From Chloroflexota bacterium (GTDB lineage Bacteria; Chloroflexota; Anaerolineae; Anaerolineales; Villigracilaceae): a stretch of DNA of 64,000 nt. The notes under the pieces are model-generated. The model searched no databases and was not told where the DNA came from. It saw only the letters and a list, made by a program, of their open reading frames with translations. Numbering within the stretch: the first letter of the stretch is position 1; each line of letters opens with the position of its first letter. Both the position numbers and the translations under genes were made by a program. The stretch covers positions 30,454-94,453 of the forward strand of contig JACRMH010000056.1 of NCBI GenBank assembly GCA_016219545.1. Direction: 5' to 3'. This document shows, one piece after another, positions 1 through 6,771 of this stretch.

Positions 1-1
1 C

Positions 2-439
2 TTATGGACAGAAGCCGCCTATCTTATTTTGCCTGCAATGGTGATCGATGATTTGAATCTCAAAGCAAGTATGGCACGTGTTTGGACGATCACGAAGGAA
101 AATCTCTTGCTGATTGGTATCAGCACAGTGGGCGTGCGCTTTGTCACCGGGTTGATCAGCTTTGGGTTTGGATTGATCGGGTTTGTAATCGCTTTTGCAA
201 TCGGGGGCGGTTTGAGTTTTATTTCAGGCGGCAATACGGCCATTTCCATTGTTGGCATTATTATCGGTGCGTTGATATTTTTTGCCTTTGCAATGGTGGC
301 AAGCCTGTTCAGTTCCTATACCAACACTGCTTACCACACCTGCCTATATATCTGGGCGCGTGATGTCGAAACAGCCAAGGCTCAGGGCAGTTCGGTGCAG
401 GTAACCGCTCCCGCTCCATTGGCGGCAGCGCTGGTGTAA
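2..439 (+). CDS. DUF6159-like integral membrane protein, C-terminal part
   Basis: The frame is open from the window edge, so the gene begins upstream and only the last ~145 residues are seen. The visible part starts with a stretch reading LWTEAAYLILPAMVIDD, then a polar segment, then two or three long hydrophobic segments rich in Gly, Ile and Phe, and a short polar tail. The 'PAMVIDD...AxxR.W.ITKEN' pattern resembles the DUF6159 membrane family, whose function is unknown. A strong hairpin terminator follows at once, so this is the last gene of its unit. The family assignment is from memory of the pattern and is tentative; that it is a polytopic membrane protein is safe. Confidence 0.6.
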   Translation, partial: LWTEAAYLILPAMVIDDLNLKASMARVWTITKENLLLIGISTVGVRFVTGLISFGFGLIGFVIAFAIGGGLSFISGGNTAISIVGIIIGALIFFAFAMVASLFSSYTNTAYHTCLYIWARDVETAKAQGSSVQVTAPAPLAAALV

Positions 440-450
440 TTTAGTACTCA

Positions 451-486
451 GACCTGACAGGTTTTTTGAAGCCTGTCAGGTCTTTT
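451..486 (+). terminator. Rho-independent terminator
   Basis: An 11-bp perfect stem (GACCTGACAGG at 451-461 pairing with CCTGTCAGGTC at 472-482) is followed by TTTT. It lies 12 bases after the stop of the membrane protein gene and just before the phosphoribosyltransferase gene. Confidence 0.8.
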
Positions 487-505
487 GGTTTGAAAAAGGA
501 CTCTC

Positions 506-1015
506 ATGCAAAGAGAACCGCGCCGTGAAATGATCACCTGGGATGAGATGGACCGTCTCATTGATTATTTGCTTCCCCAATTCAAACGCGAATTCACCGC
601 GATGGTGATGATCACGCGCGGTGGTATTATCCCCGGCGGGATGCTGGCTGAAGCGATGAATATCACCCATATCCTGACCGCCGCAGTGGATTTCCCTGCA
701 CAGATGGCGAGTCAGCGCTCTTCATTGATGATGTGGCCGGAGTTCATTCAATTTCCATCCGAAGATAAATTGCGCGGGCGACCGACTCTCATTGTGGATG
801 ATGTTTGGGGGTCAGGTCGCACCATCACGGCGGTCAAGAACCGTGTCTCTGCGGCGGGTGGATTTCCCGAGACATGCGTCTTGCATTTCAACCCATACCG
901 TAATCTGTTTGGTAGTGTCCGCCCCGATTATTACGCGGCGGTGACTGACGCCTTCATTATCTATCCCTGGGAAGTGGATCGCGGGACGGATCAGGTGATG
1001 TTGGGTGATATATAA
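506..1015 (+). CDS. Phosphoribosyltransferase, type I fold (xanthine/hypoxanthine PRTase-like)
   Basis: A 169-residue protein of the type I phosphoribosyltransferase family, which moves ribose 5-phosphate from PRPP to a base or acts as a regulator. The PRPP-binding loop VDDVWGSGRT is at residues 97-106, and an earlier loop MITRGGIIPGG (36-45) fits the pyrophosphate-binding segment. The length and the C-terminal 'YPWE' segment are like those of purine salvage enzymes of the Gpt/Hpt type. The substrate cannot be fixed from sequence. It ends 7 bases before the Crp/Fnr regulator gene, so the two are probably cotranscribed. The ATG at 506 is the first start in frame after the upstream terminator. 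Confidence 0.8.
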   Translation: MQREPRREMITWDEMDRLIDYLLPQFKREFTAMVMITRGGIIPGGMLAEAMNITHILTAAVDFPAQMASQRSSLMMWPEFIQFPSEDKLRGRPTLIVDDVWGSGRTITAVKNRVSAAGGFPETCVLHFNPYRNLFGSVRPDYYAAVTDAFIIYPWEVDRGTDQVMLGDI

Positions 1016-1022
1016 TTAAGCG

Positions 1023-1709
1023 ATGAAGACAATAGAAGCAAGCCTTGAACAGAAATTAAATACATTGAAGGGGAATGAATATTTTGATGAACTTCCAGAC
1101 GATATACTAGGAAATATTCCTGAACGCATGTGTTTGCGTGAATATCAGCGCGGGGATGTGCTTTTTTGGGAGGGCGACCCATGTGACGGGTTGTATATTG
1201 TTGAAACGGGCAGCGCAAAAATATTCCGCCTCTCGCCGCACGGACGGCAATATATTGTCCGTATCCTGCAGGAAGGCGATACTTTTGCCGAGGTTCCCGC
1301 TTTTGATGGCTCAACCAATCCTGTCAATGTGGAGGCGCTCGAAAATTGTTCCATGTGGGTGATAGACGACAAATTCCTGCGGGGGTTGATCGGTTCATAT
1401 CCGCAGTTCGCGCAAAAAGTGTTGAGGAATTTTGGCAAAATGCTGCGTGGTATGGTGCATAAGGTTAGCGAGATGGCTTTCTATCAGGTGACGCATCGTC
1501 TGGCGCGGCTGATTGCGGAAATGTCAGAAGAGAAATCTGTGCCGCATTGGACACAGGAACAACTTGCAGCGCGGCTTGGGACTGTCCGCGAAGTGGTGGC
1601 ACGTTCATTGAAGGAATTGGAACGAAGCGGAGCTATCAAGATCGAAGATCGGCGAATCCAAATTGTGGATAAGGAAATTTTCAGTCAGTGGTCACAGCCG
1701 AGTAATTAG
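1023..1709 (+). CDS. Crp/Fnr family transcriptional regulator
   Basis: A 228-residue protein with an N-terminal cyclic-nucleotide-binding-type beta roll (about residues 25-140, including the GDVLFWEGDPCDGLYIVETG stretch) and a C-terminal winged helix (about 150-225) whose recognition region reads LAARLGTVREVVARSLKELE. There is no N-terminal FNR-type cysteine cluster; the few cysteines (for example in ERMCLRE and GDPCDG) do not form an iron-sulfur motif. The effector (cAMP, another ligand, or haem/NO) is unknown. It lies about 2.5 kb from nrfHA, whose upstream region carries a perfect TGTGA-N6-TCACA site, so it is a candidate regulator of nitrite ammonification. That link is inference. A cyclase that could supply cAMP is encoded at 45229-48723. 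Confidence 0.88.
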   Translation: MKTIEASLEQKLNTLKGNEYFDELPDDILGNIPERMCLREYQRGDVLFWEGDPCDGLYIVETGSAKIFRLSPHGRQYIVRILQEGDTFAEVPAFDGSTNPVNVEALENCSMWVIDDKFLRGLIGSYPQFAQKVLRNFGKMLRGMVHKVSEMAFYQVTHRLARLIAEMSEEKSVPHWTQEQLAARLGTVREVVARSLKELERSGAIKIEDRRIQIVDKEIFSQWSQPSN

Positions 1710-1718
1710 TGGAAAGTA

Positions 1719-1750
1719 AAAAGGAAGACCATAAAAGCGGTCTTCCTTTT
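1719..1750. terminator. Bidirectional terminator between convergent genes
   Basis: A 12-bp perfect stem (AAAAGGAAGACC at 1719-1730 with GGTCTTCCTTTT at 1739-1750) has A-runs on one side and T-runs on the other. It separates the plus-strand regulator gene from the minus-strand DUF6174 gene. Confidence 0.85.
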
Positions 1751-1776
1751 TATAGGCTTGTAAAACATTATTGAGT

Positions 1777-2226
1777 TTACTTTAATGCTTCGAAATTTGA
1801 AACTGAAAGCGAGAGTTCGTCGTCCATGGCGTCTTTGATGTAGTCAAAATAAATCTCGCTTGGAAAGCCGTGAGCAGAGTCATATGTCACGGTGACCTCA
1901 TCTGCGTCGCCTTTTAGACCAGCTTCCAGTTCAGAGAAGATGCGGTCAATCGTCGCGTGTTGCGAGAAAGTCTCGTAGTTGGGGTCTGTTTTGTCGACCA
2001 GAGTCCCGTCGGCGTAGGTCATCGAAACGATTTCACCATTTTGCACTTCAACTGTCAACGGCATTTGATCGCGAAACGCGCAGAAACATCCGATATGAAG
2101 CGAAAACCGATAATGGGTGATGCCAGCATCCTGCCAGGTCTGACGGTTTTTATCCAACTCTGAAGGGGCGCCGAAAGAACATGCGGTGAGCATAAGGGCG
2201 AGTAGCAATAAGATTATTTTTTTCAT
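1777..2226 (-). CDS. DUF6174 family lipoprotein
   Basis: A 149-residue exported protein. It begins with a lipoprotein signal: a short basic start, a Leu-rich core and a lipobox LTAC with the acylated Cys near residue 16. The mature part contains 'YRFSLHIGCFCAFRD', then a V-x-V-x-NG-x-IVS strand and a late 'VTYD...GFPSEIYFD' segment, the pattern of the DUF6174 family of unknown function. It is expected to sit on the outer face of the cytoplasmic membrane. It stands alone between terminators. The GG-rich site on the minus strand just before the ATG (ggagatacc) is a good ribosome site. Confidence 0.8.
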   Translation of the reverse strand: MKKIILLLLALMLTACSFGAPSELDKNRQTWQDAGITHYRFSLHIGCFCAFRDQMPLTVEVQNGEIVSMTYADGTLVDKTDPNYETFSQHATIDRIFSELEAGLKGDADEVTVTYDSAHGFPSEIYFDYIKDAMDDELSLSVSNFEALK

Positions 2227-2290
2227 GGTATCTCCTATTCATTATTGACGGTGCATCATTGACGTTACATCGGCAAATAAGTTCCAACAA

Positions 2291-2326
2291 AAAAGTGCGT
2301 TATCCGCAAGGGATGACGCACTTTTT
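2291..2326 (-). terminator. Rho-independent terminator of nrfHA
   Basis: The stem AAAAGTGCGT (2291-2300) pairs with ACGCACTTTT (2316-2325), with further pairing of TATCC/GGAT inside. On the minus strand it is followed by a T-run, and it lies 13 bases after the nrfA stop. Confidence 0.8.
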
Positions 2327-2338
2327 ACTTCTCATTCA

Positions 2339-3679
2339 TTACGGAGCAGCAGGCGTCGTGTAGTATGTGCCAGTGGTCAACAGGGAGGTGTCGCCGATGG
2401 ATTGCGCCGCGAGCATTTGAGCCTGGCGCGCGCGGTTGGTGGCTTCAGCTAAAATCTTCAACGCATATTCAGGATTGTGGAAGCCTGTGCTGTTTTCAGC
2501 GGAGACAATGTCCCACATGTATTGCGCTTCGCGGTGGAGTTTACGCGCCTGGTCAAGTAATGCGGGGTCCGCGTTTCCGGCGGCGACTGCAGCCTTAACG
2601 GCGTTGATCGCATCGACGATGGCGTCTTCGGTTATGATCTTGGTTGTGGCAACTTGTTCCTGAATCGTATTCACACGTCCAATGACATACTCGGTATCGG
2701 CATGGCACTGTCCGCAGGATTCTTCGGGGTTGAGCAATGGGCTATGCACATCATGCGAAGAATATTTTGTCGCACCATCGCTTGTGTAGGGCATGTGACA
2801 ATCGGCGCAGGAGACGCCCGCGTTGTAGTGAGTGGAACCAGCCGTGAAGAATTCATATTCAGGATGCTGCGCCTTGAGCATAGGCGTGCCGGTATCGGGA
2901 TATTCCCAATCTTTGAATCCAATCTCTTCGTAATAGGAAAGGATCTCATCAACTTTTGTGCCGTTGTCCCACGGGAAGGTAAGATATTTGCCGTCGCCCT
3001 TGAAATAATATTCAACATGACAATTCGCGCAAACGACCGTCCGCATTTCCTGACGGGTGAATGTGGTCCAATCCTTGCCCTGACGCTCAAAGGCTTCCTT
3101 CAAGGCAGGGTTGGTCACGATCAGGCGCATAGTCCCTGCCTCGTGGCAGTTGGCGCAGCCGATCGTGTTGTTGATGTTGGGTGTCATTTCATTGAAGCTC
3201 ATCTTGTCGAAAGCTTCCATGCCCATTTTGTCCCATAAGCCGGGGTTGTCTGCAGATTTGCAGGAATAGCATGTGGCAGGCGTGTGTTTAGGATTTGTAT
3301 CATCCAAATTCAAACGCTTGGTCGCGCGCACGTCTTCAAGCATGTTGATGTGACCGCGGTCATCGTTGTAATCCTTGCTGAATGGATACCCCGCAAACAG
3401 GATCACCTGACGCGGGTCGCGTTCGAGCCATGAAAATTGAGAGGAACCGCCATAGGTGGTGTCTATATTATTTGTCTTGGTCTTCATCAAAGAATCATAT
3501 TGATTGGGGAAGTTGACCGCCCATTTTTTTGAATCGGGTTCCATCGGCTTGATCTCAACCAACGGCTGCATGGCGCGTTTTTCTGCAGGCTGATTCTTCA
3601 CATAAGTCAAAACGCCCACAAGCACAATAGCCAGAATCATCACGAGTCCCGCCAAAATAAGATTGATATATTTTTTCAT
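2339..3679 (-). CDS. nrfA: Ammonia-forming cytochrome c nitrite reductase, catalytic subunit
   Basis: This enzyme reduces nitrite to ammonium with six electrons at a pentahaem site outside the cytoplasmic membrane. The 446-residue protein has an N-terminal hydrophobic segment (about 6-27) that may act as signal or anchor. It has exactly the five expected haem-binding motifs: CYSCK (137-141), the special Lys-ligated active-site haem, then CANCH (175-179), CANCH (217-221), CADCH (291-295) and CGQCH (322-326). The length is normal for NrfA. It follows nrfH with a 14-base gap, and the ATG has a good AAGGAG site on the minus strand. NrfH supplies electrons from the quinol pool. Retaining the signal segment suggests the protein may stay attached to the membrane. 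Confidence 0.97.
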   Translation of the reverse strand: MKKYINLILAGLVMILAIVLVGVLTYVKNQPAEKRAMQPLVEIKPMEPDSKKWAVNFPNQYDSLMKTKTNNIDTTYGGSSQFSWLERDPRQVILFAGYPFSKDYNDDRGHINMLEDVRATKRLNLDDTNPKHTPATCYSCKSADNPGLWDKMGMEAFDKMSFNEMTPNINNTIGCANCHEAGTMRLIVTNPALKEAFERQGKDWTTFTRQEMRTVVCANCHVEYYFKGDGKYLTFPWDNGTKVDEILSYYEEIGFKDWEYPDTGTPMLKAQHPEYEFFTAGSTHYNAGVSCADCHMPYTSDGATKYSSHDVHSPLLNPEESCGQCHADTEYVIGRVNTIQEQVATTKIITEDAIVDAINAVKAAVAAGNADPALLDQARKLHREAQYMWDIVSAENSTGFHNPEYALKILAEATNRARQAQMLAAQSIGDTSLLTTGTYYTTPAAP

Positions 3680-3693
3680 TGAAGTATTCTCCT

Positions 3694-4182
3694 TTATTTA
3701 ATTGGATAAAGAGTAGAGTCTTGATAGGGAATATTCGAAGCGCCGCGTGTGCCGTGAGCCACGTTACGATGGCAGTCCCAGCAATAGCGGTCGAAAGGCT
3801 GCGCGCCCATAAGGACAGTTTCTGCCGTTGATTCATGACAGCGGATGCAATTCTCCTGAATGATCCCTTTTGTTTTATCGTTCGCGCGGATCGCAACGGG
3901 AATATTTCCTGTCACAAAAGCAAACGTATCTTTTGCGCCCTGCCTGCCTTTTTCGGCGTAGTAGACTGCAAAATTATCGTGCGGCAAATGGCAATCGGTG
4001 CATTCGGCAAATTTTTCATGCCCGCCGTGATACCAATTCTCGTACTGCGAATCCATGACGTGGCAATTGGCGCAGGTTTCAGGGGCGCTTCCACCATAAG
4101 CAGCGGCGTCGGTTGCAACGACAAAATACCCCAGCGCCAGGATCGCAGCCGCAATTGCAATAAAAGATGGAAATTTCGACAT
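3694..4182 (-). CDS. nrfH: Cytochrome c nitrite reductase small subunit (quinol-oxidising)
   Basis: A tetrahaem membrane-anchored cytochrome of the NapC/NirT/NrfH family that oxidises menaquinol and passes electrons to NrfA. In 162 residues it shows one N-terminal transmembrane segment (about 5-24) and four haem motifs: CANCHVM (37-43, the CxxCHxM form typical of NrfH haem 1), CTDCH (61-65), CIRCH (112-116) and CWDCH (134-138). It is the first gene of the nrfHA operon. The ATG is preceded by AAGGAGAG on the minus strand. A Crp/Fnr-type palindrome and a possible -10 box lie upstream (4208-4257). Confidence 0.95.
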   Translation of the reverse strand: MSKFPSFIAIAAAILALGYFVVATDAAAYGGSAPETCANCHVMDSQYENWYHGGHEKFAECTDCHLPHDNFAVYYAEKGRQGAKDTFAFVTGNIPVAIRANDKTKGIIQENCIRCHESTAETVLMGAQPFDRYCWDCHRNVAHGTRGASNIPYQDSTLYPIK

Positions 4183-4207
4183 TGGCTCTCCTTGGATAAA
4201 ATTAACT

Positions 4208-4257
4208 TTTGTTTAATATAAGGCATCCCCCGAGATTCTGTTGTGATTTTTGTCACA
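4208..4257 (-). promoter_or_regulatory. Crp/Fnr-type operator and promoter of nrfHA
   Basis: On the plus strand 4242-4257 reads TGTGA-N6-TCACA, a perfect Crp-family half-site pair. On the minus strand a TATATT hexamer at 4220-4215 is a plausible -10 box. If transcription starts about seven bases downstream (near 4208), the palindrome centre (4249.5) falls about 41.5 bases upstream, the class II activator position for Crp/Fnr proteins. No -35 consensus is needed in that case. The palindrome is seen directly; promoter use is inferred. Confidence 0.65.
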
Positions 4258-4344
4258 TTTTGAGCTGGAACTTAAATTTGAAGTAGAGGAAATCATTCCG
4301 AGCGGGATGGATGAGGCGATAAATAGATTGCGCTTTCTTTATGA

Positions 4345-4388
4345 ATCAATTCGCGCCTCATTGTAGATACAATGAGGCGCGAATTGAT
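4345..4388. repeat. Long perfect palindrome
   Basis: Two 21-base arms (4345-4365 and 4368-4388) are perfectly complementary, separated by only GA. The arm core is TTCGCGCCTCATTG. It lies between the nrfH promoter region and the end of the TIR-like gene. It lacks a clear T-run, so it could be a weak terminator for the gene at 4435-4935, a cruciform, or a short repeat element. Other than this hairpin and the nrf promoter, the 4183-4434 gap shows nothing. Confidence 0.8.
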
Positions 4389-4434
4389 ATTCCATGTTGG
4401 TATGTTTGATTTTTGCCTTGGCTAAATAGGCACT

Positions 4435-4935
4435 CTATTTATCTCTGCCATGCCTCTCAACATTCTTAACCCATTTTTCAAAGGTTGCAGTGAATTCTGT
4501 TGACCGCAGGCCAGCAGGGGTCAAGTCCACCCATTTGATGAACCAATCGTAACCATCTTCCAAGAGACCTTCATTATGCAAATGCGACTCAGCGATGGCA
4601 AGCAGGGGATGACCGAGCGCGTATGCCATCCCCGCTTCCACTTGATTCCAAACCGTTGGCAGGTTCACATTACTAAGGTTGGTTTCCCCTTGTCCGCCGC
4701 GCAATTCGACTCCGCTTTCATAATGGAAGCGCTCAAATGCTATGATGATCGTACCTGAACAACTTTTCATCACGTTCAGAATTTTTTTTAGCGGTTTCTC
4801 TGTCGTGAAATCTGTACGCCCCACTGTGCGGGGACGCAGGTGATATTCCTTAAGCATCTCTTCCACTGTTGCGACAAATTTTTCCTGTTCAACTGTCGCG
4901 GTTCGGCCGATGCTTAGGAATATGTCCGTTGTCAT
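4435..4935 (-). CDS. TIR/nucleoside-deoxyribosyltransferase-like protein, partner of a SLATT protein
   Basis: A 166-residue soluble protein with no family name I can assign with certainty. Three elements suggest a Rossmann-like fold of the TIR/nucleoside 2-deoxyribosyltransferase type: an N-terminal strand IFLSIGR (5-11), a second strand SGTIIIAFER (60-69), and the segment NQVEAGMAYALGHPLLAIAE (97-116). In the last of these, Glu100 stands where TIR and deoxyribosyltransferase proteins keep their catalytic Glu ahead of an A-Y-A-L-G-x-P turn. It starts 17 bases after the stop of the SLATT-type membrane protein gene upstream, so the two form a two-gene unit. Such pairings are known in nucleotide-sensing conflict systems. 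An NAD or nucleotide-cleaving activity is a hypothesis only. SLOG-type sensing is the main alternative. Confidence 0.55.
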   Translation of the reverse strand: MTTDIFLSIGRTATVEQEKFVATVEEMLKEYHLRPRTVGRTDFTTEKPLKKILNVMKSCSGTIIIAFERFHYESGVELRGGQGETNLSNVNLPTVWNQVEAGMAYALGHPLLAIAESHLHNEGLLEDGYDWFIKWVDLTPAGLRSTEFTATFEKWVKNVERHGRDK

Positions 4936-4952
4936 TTATCCTCGTGCATATA

Positions 4953-5528
4953 TTATTTTTTTCTTAAACCTCGAGCTTTCGAATCTGGCTTGGCTTCGGT
5001 CAAGGATGTCATGGTTTTGAGCGTGGATGAATTTTCCGAGCTGATCAGATCCTCGGTCCGTTCGACGAAATACTGGTAGGCATCTATATTATTCTTGGCT
5101 GCATAGATTCCGCCTTTGGATGTGAAAAGGAAATATTCATGCCGTAGATTTTGCTCTGTTCCACGATAGTTTGTCCATTGTTCGCGGAAGTGATATACAC
5201 TTTCGAGTGAAACCAAAAGCACGACCATTAAGCTGATGATGGTCGTGACGACGTCAACATAGGGAAATTTTATATTGACCAGCACTGGCACCAGCGCGCC
5301 CCCGATGACTGTGGCGGCACGTGTTCTGAGATACAACTTCTTATTCTTGTCCGCGCTTTTGTCATACCACGCGATGGCATCATTGACCCTTTCAGCAATG
5401 AATTCCTCGGATGGAATAGACGCATGTTGGCGCGGCTGCAGTCTTGGATATTTCACTTGCTGAACGGAGGATGGGGGTGTTGCTGGTGTCTTGTCGGGTA
5501 ATATCGGTGTTTGAGGTTTGTCAGCCAT
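4953..5528 (-). CDS. DUF4231 / SLATT-family two-transmembrane protein
   Basis: A 191-residue membrane protein. A Pro-rich N-terminal tail (1-45) leads to an amphipathic helix with AIAWYDKSADKNKKLYLRTR (51-70). Two hydrophobic segments follow, at about 71-86 (GGALVPVLVNI) and 92-110, and then a conserved-looking cytoplasmic part containing REQWTNYRGTEQNLRHEYFL (115-134) and YFVERTEDLI. This is the layout of DUF4231, a member of the SLATT superfamily of proposed pore-forming effectors in nucleotide-dependent conflict systems. The ATG at 5528 is chosen over an upstream in-frame start at 5612 because AAGGAG lies nine bases before it. It is the first gene of a pair with the TIR-like gene. Confidence 0.75.
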   Translation of the reverse strand: MADKPQTPILPDKTPATPPSSVQQVKYPRLQPRQHASIPSEEFIAERVNDAIAWYDKSADKNKKLYLRTRAATVIGGALVPVLVNIKFPYVDVVTTIISLMVVLLVSLESVYHFREQWTNYRGTEQNLRHEYFLFTSKGGIYAAKNNIDAYQYFVERTEDLISSENSSTLKTMTSLTEAKPDSKARGLRKK

Positions 5529-5681
5529 TTCCAAATTCTCCTTTTGAGTGTTATGAATAATTAGTTCCCAGAACAGAATAATTGTATCATTCGGAGCGTT
5601 GAATTCCTTCACGGCGGGACATTTCTTTCATGGCAGGGATAAACGCATCATGCACACTAATGATCAATGGTTTCCCCAGCA

Positions 5682-6191
5682 TTATTTGAGAGGCGCGTTG
5701 TAGAAGGCCTCATTAAATTCAACTCTTCCTTTAGGCACATCATCATAAAAAGGCAATGCCATAAAAAATTCCGGTGCAGGTGCGCCTTCATAATATAAAT
5801 CTGGATACGACTTGAATCCAAATCTTTGATAATAAAGCGGACTGCCTTCCAGCACACACCCCTTTGCGCCTTTTTCTTTGATGATCCTCAACCCTTCGCG
5901 GATCATCCCTGACCCGATGCCTGTTTTTTGCAACTCAGGCAGGACTGACACTGGTCCCAGCCCATACCAGCCCGGATCATTCCCATTAATGGTTACGATT
6001 GAAAATGCTACATGACCTACAACCTTGCCTTCATCCTCTGCCACCAGCGAAATGGAAAGGTCTCCCGCTTCCCGTAAACGGTGAATGATCAATGGTTCCG
6101 TATTATCACTGTAAGGTTTGCCATTAAATGCAGACATGGTTACTTGTTCAATTGCTTTTATATCTTGTTGGGTTTCGGGTCGTATGATCAT
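5682..6191 (-). CDS. GNAT family N-acetyltransferase (YhbS-like)
   Basis: About 169 residues with the GNAT fold: an N-terminal IIRPET..D strand-turn, the central VAFSIVTI strand, and the acetyl-CoA loop LPELQKTGIGSGMIREGL, which fits Q/R-x-x-G-x-G/A. A late 'VLEGSPLYYQRFGF' segment is typical of YhbS-type enzymes. The substrate is unknown. I start at the ATG at 6191, preceded by AAGGAT on the minus strand; a GTG at 6212 is an in-frame alternative. It lies just upstream of the SLATT/TIR-like pair, but a 150-base gap argues against a shared operon. Confidence 0.85.
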   Translation of the reverse strand: MIIRPETQQDIKAIEQVTMSAFNGKPYSDNTEPLIIHRLREAGDLSISLVAEDEGKVVGHVAFSIVTINGNDPGWYGLGPVSVLPELQKTGIGSGMIREGLRIIKEKGAKGCVLEGSPLYYQRFGFKSYPDLYYEGAPAPEFFMALPFYDDVPKGRVEFNEAFYNAPLK

Positions 6192-6237
6192 GTTGACATA
6201 ATCCTTATCCACTTTTCACGAACATGGAAATACATAT

Positions 6238-6666
6238 TTAAGGCGTTGGCGGCATAGCCATGAGAACCTGTGTCAGCGCGACACTGGTCATGCACATTGT
6301 AATGATCGCAAAGGCCGACGTTGCAATGCCCGCCGCCTTCGAGCGGATCCAGCCAGCCAGGGCAACACCCAATAGAAAAACATAAATCCCACCCAGGAGT
6401 CCGAGCATTGCGCCGTTTCCTGTTTTATCTACTTGTGCAATTATCGAATTAGTTTCTGCGGTGGCCGCCAGTGCAAGCACAAAGACGATCACTGCATAGA
6501 AAGACATCATGGAAGAAAAAGCGAAAGTAACGATAGTGGCCGTGAGGACCTTGCTTTGTCTTTCTGAACCCAGCAATTGCACCACTGCTGAAAAAGCAAA
6601 CCCTCCCAAAATTCCTGCAAGAGTTGCAAATGCGCCTGCTTCCTGTATGTAATTGTCAATATTCAT
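6238..6666 (-). CDS. Four-helix membrane protein of unknown function
   Basis: About 142 residues, almost all in hydrophobic helices: roughly residues 10-30, 40-65, 85-105 and 115-135. I recognise no family. The ATG at 6666 is preceded by GGGAGAAG on the minus strand. A longer reading from 6762 would run through the terminator hairpin of acs at 6709-6753, which argues against it. It probably has its own promoter in the short gap after acs. Confidence 0.65.
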   Translation of the reverse strand: MNIDNYIQEAGAFATLAGILGGFAFSAVVQLLGSERQSKVLTATIVTFAFSSMMSFYAVIVFVLALAATAETNSIIAQVDKTGNGAMLGLLGGIYVFLLGVALAGWIRSKAAGIATSAFAIITMCMTSVALTQVLMAMPPTP

Positions 6667-6708
6667 TTTGACTTCTCCCGTTCGTAATGTGATATTTCGA
6701 TTATAACT

Positions 6709-6753
6709 GTTGAAAAAAGCCGGGCGATTTTCATCACTCGGCTCTTTTTCAAC
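6709..6753 (-). terminator. Terminator of acs
   Basis: The arms GTTGAAAAA and AGCCG pair with CGGCT and TTTTTCAAC (6709-6722 with 6739-6753), around a GC-containing loop. It lies 19 bases after the acs stop. Confidence 0.7.
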
Positions 6754-6771
6754 TTTCGCCATAAAGGCAGA

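Noticed and set aside
2671..3090. Long frames on other strands or frames within nrfA and other genes.
   Set aside because: They overlap well-supported genes with full sets of motifs and show no family features.
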